NCBI GenBank assembly: GCA_016715905.1
Contig: JADJXI010000007.1
Location: 62,001-126,000 of the forward strand
Reading direction: 5' to 3'
Origin: Sphingobacteriaceae bacterium
Lineage (GTDB): Bacteria > Bacteroidota > Bacteroidia > B-17B0 > Aurantibacillaceae
DNA: 64,000 nt
Both the position numbers and the translations under genes were made by a program. Positions 1 through 8,224 of the stretch are shown here, in pieces. Every line of letters begins with the position of its first letter. Position 1 is the stretch's first letter. The notes under the pieces are model-generated. The model had not been told where the DNA came from. It was given only the letters and a program-made list of their open reading frames with translations, and searched no databases.

Positions 1-1
1 C

Positions 2-409
2 GGAACCACTACCGTAGGAGAAAAACTAATATTTGATATGTCGCCTCAAACAAACGTAATTTACAAAACATTGGATGATTTCATGGACGGCTTTTTTGAA
101 ATAACCATTAAATCCAAACCAAGCGGTACTAGTTTTGAAGAAATATTAAAAAGAATTGAAGAATGGGAATACGAAAGTTATTGTTTCTATGACAAAAACT
201 GCCAGCAATTTGCAAACTATTGTGTTTTTGGCGAAAAATTCAGCCCAGGAATAGAATTTGTAAAAGAATTATCACTACCTCTTGTTGATTTAAGACTCTC
301 AATATGGCTAAATCGTAAAAACAATCCAGAAAACTCCAAATATTTAGATTTAATAAACAATAGAATAAAATGTTTATCGAAACTGAAATCAGAGCTTATA
401 AAAAAATAG
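2..409 (+). CDS. LRAT/H-rev107-like domain protein, 5' end outside window
   Basis: The reading frame is open from base 2 with no start needed before the first ATG at 38, so the gene probably begins left of the window. The motif NCQQFANYCVFG (about residues 54-65 from the ATG) resembles the catalytic NCxxF(x)nC(x)G block of lecithin:retinol acyltransferase-like (NlpC/P60-related) cysteine acyltransferases and hydrolases, in which the Cys is the nucleophile. The upstream His block would lie in the missing part. A basic, helical tail follows. No signal peptide can be judged. The domain call rests on one motif; function and substrate are unknown. Confidence 0.5.
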   Translation, partial: GTTTVGEKLIFDMSPQTNVIYKTLDDFMDGFFEITIKSKPSGTSFEEILKRIEEWEYESYCFYDKNCQQFANYCVFGEKFSPGIEFVKELSLPLVDLRLSIWLNRKNNPENSKYLDLINNRIKCLSKLKSELIKK

Positions 410-500
410 TTTGCCGTTCCCCTTTGGGTCGGGCTTTTCATTTCAATCTTTGCAGGAGGCAGGCAAAGGATTTCCATTGCAATCCCTAACGGAAATAAAA

Positions 501-716
501 CTAAAAATTAAAGATGTCAGAAACCCTTACACCCAAAGCGTCCGCTAGTTCTTTAAGATAAAATGCTGTTGGATTTGATTTGCCGTTTTCAATGCGTTCA
601 ATACTTTGTGGCTCTTTACCGCATTCGAATGCAAGGTCACGTTGCGACCAACCCTTTTTCTTTCTGAGTTCAACGATTCTTTCGCCTAATTTTTTAAGGT
701 AGCGTTGCTTTTGCAT
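501..716 (-). CDS. XRE-family helix-turn-helix regulator
   Basis: A 71-residue single-domain HTH_3 protein. The helix-turn-helix spans ELRKKKGWSQRDLAFECG to the recognition helix SIERIENGKSNPT, with the usual final helices LKELADALGV. I chose the ATG at 716 over the GTG at 725 because it gives the normal short N-terminus. It is transcribed leftward, divergent from the exported-protein gene at 890. A 7-bp inverted repeat about 40 bp upstream (754-771) is a likely operator. Such small XRE proteins are usually autorepressors; its partner, if any, is not visible nearby. Confidence 0.8.
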   Translation of the reverse strand: MQKQRYLKKLGERIVELRKKKGWSQRDLAFECGKEPQSIERIENGKSNPTAFYLKELADALGVRVSDIFNF

Positions 717-753
717 TATCAACACAAATCAACATATAAGCTGATTTTTTTAC

Positions 754-771
754 ATCAACAGATGTGTTGAT
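754..771. promoter_or_regulatory. Inverted repeat, candidate XRE operator
   Basis: ATCAACA and TGTTGAT face each other across 4 bp between the divergent XRE gene (start 716) and the gene at 890. A related ATCAACA half site lies closer to the XRE start (around 728-735). A TATATTTG (788-795), fitting the Bacteroidota -7 element, lies just to the right, so binding here could affect both directions. Inferred from position and symmetry only. Confidence 0.45.
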
Positions 772-889
772 AATTGTATTTATTTCCTATATTTGATGTG
801 CAAAACAATCAATTACAGCTTTATACACAGTTTTGGTGACAAAAAGGATAAATTATTATATTAGTAAAAGAATTAAGGGTATCATTTAA

Positions 890-1363
890 ATGCGTTTTAA
901 AACTTCATTCCTGATTAATAGCTCAAAGCTTCCTATATTGGTAGCCTTAACTTTTGTCCTACTAGCATTCTCAATTATTAAGTGTGATTTAAAATTAGTT
1001 GGGGCTACATCGGAAAGATGGAATAGCGGTATTAATGGAGGAGGCAGTGGAACGGAGTATTATTTTAACATAAAAATCAACACGGCTAAAAATTTACAGT
1101 TTGATTCCGTTTGGGTAAATGGTAAATGTCTCCCCACGTACATTTCCAATACAAGTTTATCTGTTTCTCAAAATCCTGTAAACTTTAAAAAAAACGAAAC
1201 GATCACTTTGAGGGCATCTGACCTTAGTTTAAATAACACTATTTCTATATCTAAACCAGTCAAATATAAAGGTGATGCATTAATAAGATATTATTTAGAT
1301 GACAAGACTAAATATTTAATTATCAAAAAAATTACTCCAAAAGAAAGTATAAATCGCCCTTAA
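890..1363 (+). CDS. Small exported protein, probable lipoprotein, unknown function
   Basis: 157 residues. Residues about 13-32 form a hydrophobic segment ending FSIIKC, a plausible but non-ideal lipobox. The rest looks beta-rich and contains a W-x-GI-x-GG-x-SGT-x-Y block (about residues 43-57) of the kind seen in uncharacterised Bacteroidota exported proteins. It lies 13 bp upstream of the large BNR protein and may be co-transcribed with it. A TATATTTG element at 788-795 may be its -7 box. No enzymatic motif is recognised. Confidence 0.6.
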   Translation: MRFKTSFLINSSKLPILVALTFVLLAFSIIKCDLKLVGATSERWNSGINGGGSGTEYYFNIKINTAKNLQFDSVWVNGKCLPTYISNTSLSVSQNPVNFKKNETITLRASDLSLNNTISISKPVKYKGDALIRYYLDDKTKYLIIKKITPKESINRP

Positions 1364-1376
1364 AAAAGTAAAAAGA

Positions 1377-4300
1377 ATGAGAAATAAAAACCTACTTACA
1401 ATTGCAATTTTATTTATTGCGTTAATTGCTAAATCGCAAGAGTGGACAAAAAATTTAAAATCTGAAAATCCAAACTTTTTCGAAATTCAAAAGGCATTTA
1501 ATGACTATTGGAAAGATAAACCTGTTGAAAAAGGAAAAGGTTACAAACAATTTAAAAGATGGGAATGGTATTGGTCTCAGCGTGTTGGGCAAAATGGTGA
1601 ATTTCCTAAAGCAACTGCTTTATATGATGAATTTGAGAAGTATAATAGTTCAAATGCAAGTCAAAAAATGCAAAGTGCAGTTTCAGCCACAACAGCTAAT
1701 TGGACTTTTAAAGGGCCAAGTTCTAGTCCAGGAGGATACAGAGGTTTAGGTCGTATTAATTGTATTGCGTTTCACCCTACAAACGCCAATACATTTTGGG
1801 TTGGTACTCCTGCAGGAGGTTTATGGAAAACAACCGATGCTGGAACAACATGGACTACCAATACCGATAATCTTCCTGTATTAGGAATTAGTGATATTGC
1901 AATTGACCCAACGAATGCAAACATTATGTATGTCGCAACTGGGGATGGCGATGCAGCAATTAGTTTATCAAATGGTGAAGGAGATACAAAAAGTATTGGA
2001 ATACTAAAATCAACCAATGGGGGTTTAACATGGTCTTCAGTACTTACTGCTTCAGTATCACAGAATGTTCTAATAAGACGTTTAATAATTAACCCTAGTA
2101 ATCCTCAAAATTTATTGGCAGCTACTAGTATCGGTATTTGGCGCACAAATGATGGCGGCACAACTTGGAACGCCGTTACTTCGACAGGTTTATGGTTTAT
2201 GGATGTAGAATTTAAACCTACTGACCCGAATTTTGTTTACGCTGCAACTTATAGCCCTGCGGGTAATGCGCAAATATTCACTTCATCTAACAACGGTGTC
2301 ACTTGGTCACAGGTTACGAGTTTCACTGGCTACACAAGAATTAATCTTGCAGTCACCGCAAACTCACCTGCGTTAGTTGATGCCGTATGCGTAAACTCCT
2401 CATATGGCTTAGGTGGTCTTTGGTTTTCAAGTAATAGCGGTGCTTCTTACACTCAATACTTTAATGCTAATTGCACTAATAATTTATTACACAATACTTT
2501 CAACGGCTCAGGATGCGGCGGACAAGGTAATTACGACCTTGCATATGCAATAAACCCCTCTAACATGAATGAAATTTGGTTGGGCGGCATCAATAGCTGG
2601 CGTTCAACTAACGGAGGCAGCAATTGGTTTTTAAATAATATATGGTCGTCCTCACAAACGACACTAGTTCCTGAAGTTCACGCAGACAAACATTTTATCG
2701 CATTTCATCCATTAAATAATTCTTTTGTTTACGAGTGTAATGATGGGGGATTATATGTTACAAATAATGGCGGAAGCTCTTGGTTTGATATAACGAATGG
2801 AATGGGTATTAGTCAAATATACAGAATTGGAACAAGTGCAACTGTAGCTAATAAAGTAATATGCGGCTTACAAGATAATGGGACTAAAGAAGTGCAAACA
2901 AGTACTTGGTATGAACGTACAGGTGGCGATGGAATGGAATGTATTATTGATTATACAAATTCAAATATTCAATATGCAACTTATGTTGAAGGTTTAATTT
3001 ACAAAACAACTAATAACTGGTCAACCTTCACGACAATAGTTCAAAATAATGGCACTGGGGTTAACGCTCCGGGTGCTTGGGTGACACCTTACATTATGCA
3101 CCCGACAAATAACAATATATTACTTGTTGGAAAGGCTCAAGTATATCAATCTACAAATGGCGGCTCAACTTGGTCACAACTTGGGAGTTTGCCAGGTGCA
3201 ATTGGCAATTTAATTTCAATGGCATACGCTCCTTCAAATCCAGCTGTAATTTATGCTGCAACTGCCACCCAAGTATTCAGAACAACTAACGGTGGTTCAA
3301 CATGGTCATTGATGGGAACTTCCACTACACGTATCACCTATATTTCAGTAGATCCAACAAACTCACAAAGAATTTGGGTGACGAAATCTGGGTACACAGC
3401 CGCTGATAAAGTTTGGTACTCTCCCGATGGCGGTACTACTTGGACTAATTTTTCTGGTTCTTTACCTAATTTACCTGTAAACTGTATAGTTTATCAAAAT
3501 GGTTCTGCGGATGGCTTATATATCGGAACAGATGTAGGAGTTTACTTCCGTGACGCAACAATGGCTGATTGGATTTTTTATAATACTGGCTTACCAAATG
3601 TGATTGTTAATGAATTAGAAATATCATATGTAAATAATAAACTTTGGGCAGGCACTTTTGGTAGAGGTTTATGGAATACTGACTTATATTGCGCAACTCC
3701 TAATCAGCATTCTGCAATAAACGGCATAACAAATATGTGCGCTGGTAGTGGCTCAACTCAATACAGCATTGCCGCAGTTTCAGGTGCAACATCATATGTT
3801 TGGACTTTACCAGGTGGATGGTCTGGTTCAAGTTCTACTAATTTGATTAATGCAACGCCAGGTAATTCAGGTAATATTACTGTTGCTGCAAGTAACTCGT
3901 GTGGTTTGTCTCCAACACAAAATATATTTGTAACAATAAATCCTCTGCCAACAATCAACGCATCAAGCTCAACTAGTATGCTCTGTGTTGGACAATCAGC
4001 AACTTTATCAGCAACAGGGGCGTTAAATTACACTTGGAATCCGGGTGGTACAGGCTCTAGCATCATAGTTTCTCCGACAAGCAATACAACATATACTGTA
4101 ACTGGTATTAATGGCAACAACTGTACTAATACTTCATTATTTACACAAAACGTATCTGCTTGTACAACCATTAATCAGTTAACAAATATTTCAGAACAAA
4201 TATCAATTTATCCTAACCCATTTAATTCCAAATTAACCCTATTGTTTAAGTCAACTGTTTGTGAAAATTGCAACATAACTGTGTTTAGTTCATTAGGTAC

Positions 4301-4430
4301 TCTTATTCATAAACAGAATATAACTAGTTCTGTTACTGAAATTGATTTAAGTGAATTAAGTTCCGGCATTTACTTTATAAAAATATATGACGGCTCAACA
4401 ACCTTTACAAACAAAATAATAAAAGAATAA
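1377..4430 (+). CDS. Secreted BNR/sortilin-like beta-propeller protein with T9SS sorting domain
   Basis: 1017 residues. A signal peptide (about 1-20, ending AKSQ) is followed by many BNR/Asp-box repeats of the type S-x-N-G-G-x-x-W (for example STNGGSTWS, SPDGGTTWT) over about residues 130-770, the architecture of VPS10/sortilin-like and xyloglucanase-like propellers. Two Ig/PKD-like segments follow (about 775-930). The end (about 937-1017) is a type A T9SS sorting domain (ISIYPNPFNSKLTL ... LSSGIYFIKIYDG ... NKIIKE). It should be exported, cleaved at the C-terminus and anchored or released at the cell surface. The catalytic activity cannot be deduced; repeats may only bind glycans or protein. 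A strong terminator follows directly. Confidence 0.85.
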   Translation: MRNKNLLTIAILFIALIAKSQEWTKNLKSENPNFFEIQKAFNDYWKDKPVEKGKGYKQFKRWEWYWSQRVGQNGEFPKATALYDEFEKYNSSNASQKMQSAVSATTANWTFKGPSSSPGGYRGLGRINCIAFHPTNANTFWVGTPAGGLWKTTDAGTTWTTNTDNLPVLGISDIAIDPTNANIMYVATGDGDAAISLSNGEGDTKSIGILKSTNGGLTWSSVLTASVSQNVLIRRLIINPSNPQNLLAATSIGIWRTNDGGTTWNAVTSTGLWFMDVEFKPTDPNFVYAATYSPAGNAQIFTSSNNGVTWSQVTSFTGYTRINLAVTANSPALVDAVCVNSSYGLGGLWFSSNSGASYTQYFNANCTNNLLHNTFNGSGCGGQGNYDLAYAINPSNMNEIWLGGINSWRSTNGGSNWFLNNIWSSSQTTLVPEVHADKHFIAFHPLNNSFVYECNDGGLYVTNNGGSSWFDITNGMGISQIYRIGTSATVANKVICGLQDNGTKEVQTSTWYERTGGDGMECIIDYTNSNIQYATYVEGLIYKTTNNWSTFTTIVQNNGTGVNAPGAWVTPYIMHPTNNNILLVGKAQVYQSTNGGSTWSQLGSLPGAIGNLISMAYAPSNPAVIYAATATQVFRTTNGGSTWSLMGTSTTRITYISVDPTNSQRIWVTKSGYTAADKVWYSPDGGTTWTNFSGSLPNLPVNCIVYQNGSADGLYIGTDVGVYFRDATMADWIFYNTGLPNVIVNELEISYVNNKLWAGTFGRGLWNTDLYCATPNQHSAINGITNMCAGSGSTQYSIAAVSGATSYVWTLPGGWSGSSSTNLINATPGNSGNITVAASNSCGLSPTQNIFVTINPLPTINASSSTSMLCVGQSATLSATGALNYTWNPGGTGSSIIVSPTSNTTYTVTGINGNNCTNTSLFTQNVSACTTINQLTNISEQISIYPNPFNSKLTLLFKSTVCENCNITVFSSLGTLIHKQNITSSVTEIDLSELSSGIYFIKIYDGSTTFTNKIIKE

Positions 4431-4431
4431 A

Positions 4432-4466
4432 AAAAACGCCTCGAAATATCGAGGCGTTTTTTTTTT
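4432..4466 (+). terminator. Rho-independent terminator
   Basis: A perfect stem (ACGCCTCGA / TCGAGGCGT) with a 4-nt loop and a T run follows the BNR gene. The preceding A run makes it potentially bidirectional, also ending leftward transcripts from the HU-like gene at 4480-4794. Confidence 0.9.
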
Positions 4467-4479
4467 GATATTTAAAGAT

Positions 4480-4794
4480 CTATTGCCCTTTACCACCAAA
4501 AACAACTTTAAGTTTTCGGCTTAAAGTTTCAGTTATGATAGGAACAACACGCCCTGCATCAGCTTTTGTTAGTTTTGCTCCTTCAGCAATTGCATCAATC
4601 AATTTTGTTTTGCTTGTGCCGAAGTAAATATTTATCAGCTCTTCATCTGTAAATCCTTTTGCAATTCTTCCTGCATCTGCTTTTGAAAGTTTCGCGCTTG
4701 CTGCAATAGCATCTATTAATGCCACTTTATCTTTTTTACTCATGGTTGACATTGTATCAATAATGAGCATTTTAATTATTTCATTTGCTTTCAT
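4480..4794 (-). CDS. Tandem HU N-terminal half protein (lacks DNA-binding arms)
   Basis: 104 residues. Two copies of a motif closely resembling the helical N-terminal dimerisation half of HU/IHF (LIDAIA-x-x-AKL-S/T-KADAGR) sit at about residues 25-46 and 64-85. The second continues into an HU-like helix (ITETLSRKLK). The beta-ribbon arms that HU uses to bind DNA are absent, and the length leaves no room for them. This would allow an intramolecular pseudo-dimer or a dominant partner for HU. It is transcribed leftward, after the helical gene upstream (stop at 4839). DNA binding is doubtful; the HU relationship is a motif-level inference. Confidence 0.55.
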   Translation of the reverse strand: MKANEIIKMLIIDTMSTMSKKDKVALIDAIAASAKLSKADAGRIAKGFTDEELINIYFGTSKTKLIDAIAEGAKLTKADAGRVVPIITETLSRKLKVVFGGKGQ

Positions 4795-4838
4795 CTTTTC
4801 TGTTTTTAAAAAGGAGCGGGTTGCCCCGCACCTCTTGT

Positions 4839-5607
4839 TTACTTCATTTTTCTGAACTTTAATTTACTCACTTGTTTGTACTGTGAACTTGTTGCTCCGT
4901 AAATTGACTTCACATAGTTTTTACATTCTAAAGCAACGTCAATCAGTCCAGTGGTTTTCTTATACAACAAATCATTTCTCACAATTCTTGCATTACTCCA
5001 TGTTGTGTAAGCATTAATCACAGCTGTGTTCGCAGCTTTTAAACTTGTAAGCAAAGTGTTTAGTGAAGAAACTTTCAGTTCGTTCTCATTCGGGTTATAA
5101 GCAGGTATTGAACTTAAAAGATTGATGAGCTTTTCTAAGTGTTCAATCATGCTGTCATAACTTTGTTGAGACACGCTTATTTGTTTCGGTTCTTCTGGTA
5201 CTTCAACAGGTGGGTCTTGCGGAGCAATTTTGTTCGCATTTTTTTCCCGCATCTGCTTTGGTAAGTTTACCACGCTTACCTTGTATTTTGTGATTTATCG
5301 TTAGTGCATCACTTATAGTAAGGTCGTTTGCGCCACTGGCTTTTAAAGCAGCCATAACTTTTGTGATTAACTTTTTCACTGGTTCAAATGCAAGTTCCCT
5401 GCTATTGGTTGAGTTTTTAAAAGCGGTATGCGCTGTTATTGCAGCCGTTAAAGAGTTGCTTGCGTTTGATTTTAAAGTATTCATGTTCGCTACCTTAATT
5501 GCGTTAAGAATTGGATTATAAGTTACACCGTATCCGATGCAAAAGCTTATAAGATCTTCAAAATTGGCTACATTCTTAGCATGGCCAACTTCACTAATTG
5601 ATGCCAT
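4839..5607 (-). pseudogene. Duplicated helical protein of unknown function, one frameshift
   Basis: Two overlapping frames (5607-5203 and 5273-4839) read as one protein of about 244 residues if one base is adjusted in the A run near 5242-5248. The halves repeat each other: a 'YNP-x(n)-L-V-x-x-NTL ... A-x-TA-x-x-A-x-T ... N-R ... K' block occurs at about residues 30-90 and again in the second half, suggesting an old duplication of a helical bundle. It starts MASISEVGHAKNVANFEDLIS, cytoplasmic, with no signal peptide. I recognise the type as a recurrent Bacteroidota family without known function. The frameshift may be an assembly error or real decay. Probably transcribed together with the HU-like gene below it. 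Confidence 0.6.
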
Positions 5608-5938
5608 AATTATATTCTTTTAATTGTTCGTTTTTAATTTTGCCCGATTCTAAATCCCGATTATCATCGGAACTTTTGCATGAGGAATAGTATCGGAAAA
5701 GAAAAACCCCACTATAAACGGCCAAGTGTTGGTGGCTTATAGAAATATACCTATGTTTTGTTGAGGCTCCATTTTTACCTTCCTTTCTTTTTTTAATTAA
5801 TAACTATAACGCACATCTTATGCCGAAGTATACATTCATTTTGTGAATGAACGTTAAACACATGAAATTTTCTAATATGTGGTTATCTAAAACATATTAG
5901 TGCGCAGTACTATTTTAAGTTATTTGAGTAAAAATGAA
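5608..5938. other. Gene-free stretch with a small inverted repeat
   Basis: No gene is supported here. It must hold the promoter of the leftward gene at 5607. Arms CTAATATGT (5872-5880) and ACATATTAG (5892-5900) form a 9-bp inverted repeat with an 11-nt loop; its role is unknown. The 21-bp tandem repeats begin directly after. Confidence 0.5.
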
Positions 5939-6196
5939 AGTGCAAACAGTATTCTTGTAACTGCACCGAGTATTTTTCTTTATGCACGGAGTGTTTTGCT
6001 TTATGTACGCAGTATTCTTTCAACTGCACACAGTGTTTTTTCTTATGCACAGAGCGTTTTTCTTTATGCACGCAGTAAGCTCTCGAATGCACGTAGTATT
6101 TTTTGTTTGTGCGCTGAGTATTTTTCTTTATGTACAGAGTATTCTGCTAACTGCTCAGAGTATTCTTGTTTGAGCACGGTGTATTTTCCCACGCAC
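5939..6196. repeat. Array of about twelve degenerate 21-bp tandem repeats
   Basis: Each unit begins GCAC(g/c)(g/c)AGT and continues ATTTTTCTTTAT or TATTCT..AACT. About twelve units run head to tail with no spacers; most are exactly 21 bp, and one near 6092 is 22 bp. Because 21 is a multiple of three, open frames appear on both strands (for example 5900-6202 +), giving 7-residue periodic peptides, but the 22-bp unit breaks the phase. I treat it as non-coding. It lies at the left border of the cassette array. Confidence 0.8.
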
Positions 6197-6274
6197 TTAT
6201 AACGATACGCCTTCGGCGGACTTTTTTTTTAACGGACGCCAATTAGTTTAAATTGGCGCCATTGCGTTAGGGTG
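6193..6274 (+). other. Possible degenerate attC, left end of array
   Basis: Partial pairing of TATAACGATACGCC with GGCGCCATTGCGTTAGGG, plus an internal inverted repeat (GGACGCCAATT / AATTGGCGCC). The core GTTAGGGTGC (6267) has no matching R'' downstream, so the cassette it should open is rearranged. Weak. Confidence 0.35.
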
Positions 6275-6637
6275 CTAAAGTACAATGTATGCAGACACCT
6301 GTATGTTGTGTGTAAGCCCTCGCACAAAATGCAAGCACATGTGCCGCTTGCTTTTTAATGGTAGAAATTTTAGTTGGCGTCACATAAGCTTGCATTTTTT
6401 CCTGCCCCATGCGTGAGGTGCTAAAGAACGGGCGGTTTGACAAAACCGCTTTTTGCCATCGCACGCAATAACAAGTACAAGTGCAATAAACAAACATGGG
6501 TGGACAAAGGCCGGAAAAGAATTTACGGTTTGACTTTCGTAACGGGACAATTGACAGCTATAAACAACCATTTTCCTAAGTAATGAGCGGACGTGTTTCA
6601 TAGACACATGGGGAAACTTCTGTGTGGCCGCCACTGG
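6275..6637. other. Cassette remnant without a supportable gene
   Basis: Minus-strand open frames here are not convincing, with odd composition and no recognisable domain. It contains a terminator-like hairpin (GGCGGTTT / AAACCGC near 6430-6455) and an inverted pair AAAATGCAAGC / GCTTGCATTTT (about 6327-6400). It is probably decayed cassette cargo. Confidence 0.45.
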
Positions 6638-6771
6638 GTTATAACACCACCTTGGCTCAATGCGGGCAGACGAGGTAACAGAAAGTTTAGTATCTTTATA
6701 TAACCATTTTCGGTATAGACACAGGAAGGTTCCAAAAGCCGCACTGAAGCCAAGCCGGAAAACGTTAGGTT
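6638..6771 (+). other. attC-like site 2
   Basis: R'' GTTATAAC (6638), inner stem TTGGCTCAATGCGG pairing with CCGCACTGAAGCCAA, and core GTTAGGTT (6764). The loop shares GTATCTTTA-ATAACC and GGTTCCAAAAGCC with the attC sites at 18667, 19340 and 28688, showing common descent. Confidence 0.75.
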
Positions 6772-7361
6772 CCATTTGTAACGCACCTGTGTGTGTTAAG
6801 CTAGACGTAGCAGTAGAAATTTTTTTTTAAGTTGCGGGACGTTAAAGCAAGGCGTAAAAATTTTTGATTTTTTTATTAAATAAATCCTGACCTTTTGTCT
6901 AAGCAGTTTTTTTGAAAAAAAAACGTTTTGCTTAGCAAAACAAAACGATTAGTGGATTTGGAGTGTTGCGAGTGCACTCGCATAAGTGACAAAGACGCTA
7001 AGCGTTTTTGCTTAGACAAAGGTAGCGAAAATTTTTTACAAAGTCAACGGTTTGACAAGGGGTAGACTTTGTTTTTATAAACAAAATCAAAAATTTTTAC
7101 CCTTTTATTTTGTCCCGACAACTTAAAAGTTGGCTTTCTAAGACTGCGTCAAGCTGTCGCGCTTGAAGCAATAATAGAAAGCCTAAAATTTCTCCTGTGG
7201 ACCCTAGACTTTAAAAGCTTGACCGCTGCTGCGGTCAGTGCGCCACAAACGAAACCTAACAACGGCTAAGCACAATGCCTTTTTCTTTTATCTATTGTTA
7301 CCTTCATTTCATTTCGGTAACTTTGAATATGGAAAAAGGCACTGATGCCTAGCCGTTATCC
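6764..7361 (+). other. Gene-less cassette with several palindromes
   Basis: A bona fide cassette by its ends: GTTAGGTT at 6764 and R'' AACCTAAC at 7253. I find no coding frame. Instead it holds a perfect 17-bp palindrome GTTTTGCTTAGCAAAAC (6925-6941), a perfect 14-bp palindrome GCGAGTGCACTCGC (6968-6981), both enclosed by a long inverted repeat (6891-6905 with 7009-7022, core TGTCTAAGCA/TGCTTAGACA), and later GACCGC / GCGGTC hairpins (about 7221-7236). It could encode a structured RNA or be a regulatory or empty cassette. Confidence 0.6.
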
Positions 7362-7370
7362 GTTATGTGT
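7253..7370 (+). other. attC-like site 3
   Basis: R'' AACCTAAC (7253-7260) is complementary to the 5' core of the preceding gene-less cassette. Stem AACGGCTAaGC...TGCC pairs with GGCA...GCcTAGCCGTT; the crossover core is GTTATGTGT (7362-7370). Confidence 0.85.
7294..7325 (+). promoter_or_regulatory. Promoter-like pair in attC 3 loop
   Basis: ATTG (7294-7297), 20 nt, then TAACTTTG (7318-7325): the -7 element is perfect and the -33 element has one mismatch to TTTG. It would start transcription into the cassette at 7362. Confidence 0.55.
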
Positions 7371-7376
7371 AACCTT

Positions 7377-7676
7377 ATGACGACAGAAACCGACAAAAAG
7401 AAACTAATTGAACTGCTCGACAAAGCAGAACATTTGGCTGGACAATATTCAGGTGGTTACTCTGGACAATTTTTATCAGCAGAAGAATTTCATTCGGCAT
7501 TGGTTGACAGCATAACAAAACTCAAAAACGGAGACAATTCGCAACTTGACAAACTTGATATTTGGTTTTTGCCGACTTCTTGTTGGGACGACTTTGTAGG
7601 CAGTGACGGTCAGGACTTGGCAAATCAAATAAGTGACCTATTAATTAAAATGACAAATGATAAAACTCGAAAATAA
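7377..7676 (+). CDS. Small acidic cytoplasmic protein, unknown
   Basis: 99 residues from the ATG at 7377, which I prefer over 7365 because the latter lies inside the attC core. The sequence is helical (KLIELLDKAEHLAGQYSGGYSGQFLSAEEFHSALVDSITKL) with a Trp-rich C-terminal part (WFLPTSCWDDFVG). No known domain is recognised with confidence. It overlaps the next gene by 20 bp, so the two are probably translationally coupled; as the partner resembles a CDI immunity gene, this one may also act in self-protection, but that is inference from position. Confidence 0.65.
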   Translation: MTTETDKKKLIELLDKAEHLAGQYSGGYSGQFLSAEEFHSALVDSITKLKNGDNSQLDKLDIWFLPTSCWDDFVGSDGQDLANQISDLLIKMTNDKTRK

Positions 7677-8072
7677 CTGGCGACAAAAATCACTTGAAAG
7701 TCTTGAAAAGAAGACCTGGCCAGCGTTAAGTGCAGACGAAGGTTCTTATTTAATTAAAACTTGCAACTCGTTACGAAAAAACAACTTCAAGACTTTACGA
7801 CCGAAGACTTGCGAATAATGATTGGACAGGAAATTGGACTTTATTTTTTAATGCCATTAGCAATTGAAACATTAACAAATGACTTGTTTGCTGAAGGTGA
7901 TATGTATGAAGGTGATTTATTGAAAAACGTATTAGAAGTGGACACTAAGTTTTGGGACGACAATAAAAATTACTGGCAACAATTAAACGACATAATTAAA
8001 GACAGACGACAAGAAATAACAAAAATAAAGTTTGATATTTCTAAATTTGACAACTGCAAACACAGACAATGA
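7657..8072 (+). pseudogene. CdiI-type contact-dependent inhibition immunity protein, frameshifted
   Basis: From the ATG at 7657 the frame reads MIKLENNWRQKSLESLEKK...SLRK, then continues in the next frame (from about 7777) as QLQDFTTEDLRIMIGQEIGLYFLMPLAIETLTNDLFAEGDMYEGDLLKNVL. The joined product (about 138 residues) matches what I know of the CdiI_2 immunity family, whose signature is 'L(R)K-x-L-x-(D/E)FT-(V/T)EDLRIMIGQ' and 'EGD-x-YEGDLL'. Such proteins neutralise the toxin tip of CdiA-like effectors. No toxin gene is nearby, so it is an orphan immunity cassette. The break is one missing A in an A run (about 7776-7781). It could be an assembly error. Confidence 0.65.
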
Positions 8073-8083
8073 GAAGAAAGGCT

Positions 8084-8219
8084 ACACATAACAGCACCTA
8101 CAAGAAATTGGCGGTTCAGTGGTTAAATGAAGCTTTGTGCTTCGTATCAAGTTTTGTGGTGGCAGACAGTTTTCGTCTCCGAAATCGCCAACTTCTTGTA
8201 GCTGCAAAACGTTAGTGGC
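8084..8219 (+). other. attC-like site 4
   Basis: R'' ACACATAAC (8084-8092) is complementary to the core at 7362 of its own cassette. The AGCACCTAC-AAGAA stem pairs with TTCTTGTAGCTGC; crossover core GTTAGTGGC (8211-8219). Same sequence family as the sites at 8966 and 12782. Confidence 0.9.
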
Positions 8220-8224
8220 AACCT

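Noticed and set aside
409..500. A T-rich inverted segment after the LRAT-like gene as an attC
   Set aside because: It resembles a common Bacteroidota intergenic repeat (CCCTTTGGGTCGGGCTTTTC followed by a GCAGGAGGCAGGC-type stretch) and lacks R''/R' core complementarity.
5203..5260. KLTKADAG in the duplicated helical protein as evidence of a third HU domain
   Set aside because: Only the short peptide matches, at a frameshift; the flanking helices of an HU half are missing. Kept only as a remark.
5939..6196. CRISPR array
   Set aside because: Units are contiguous and degenerate with no spacers, and no cas genes are present.
5900..6202. Open frame with 7-residue repeats on the plus strand, and a matching one on the minus strand
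   Set aside because: Both come from the 21-bp tandem repeat. One 22-bp unit breaks the phase, composition is Cys/Ser/Tyr-rich without domain character, and equal openness on both strands argues against coding.
6267..6786. Minus-strand frames of 62-131 codons
   Set aside because: They cross attC 2, overlap each other, have atypical composition and no recognisable domain.
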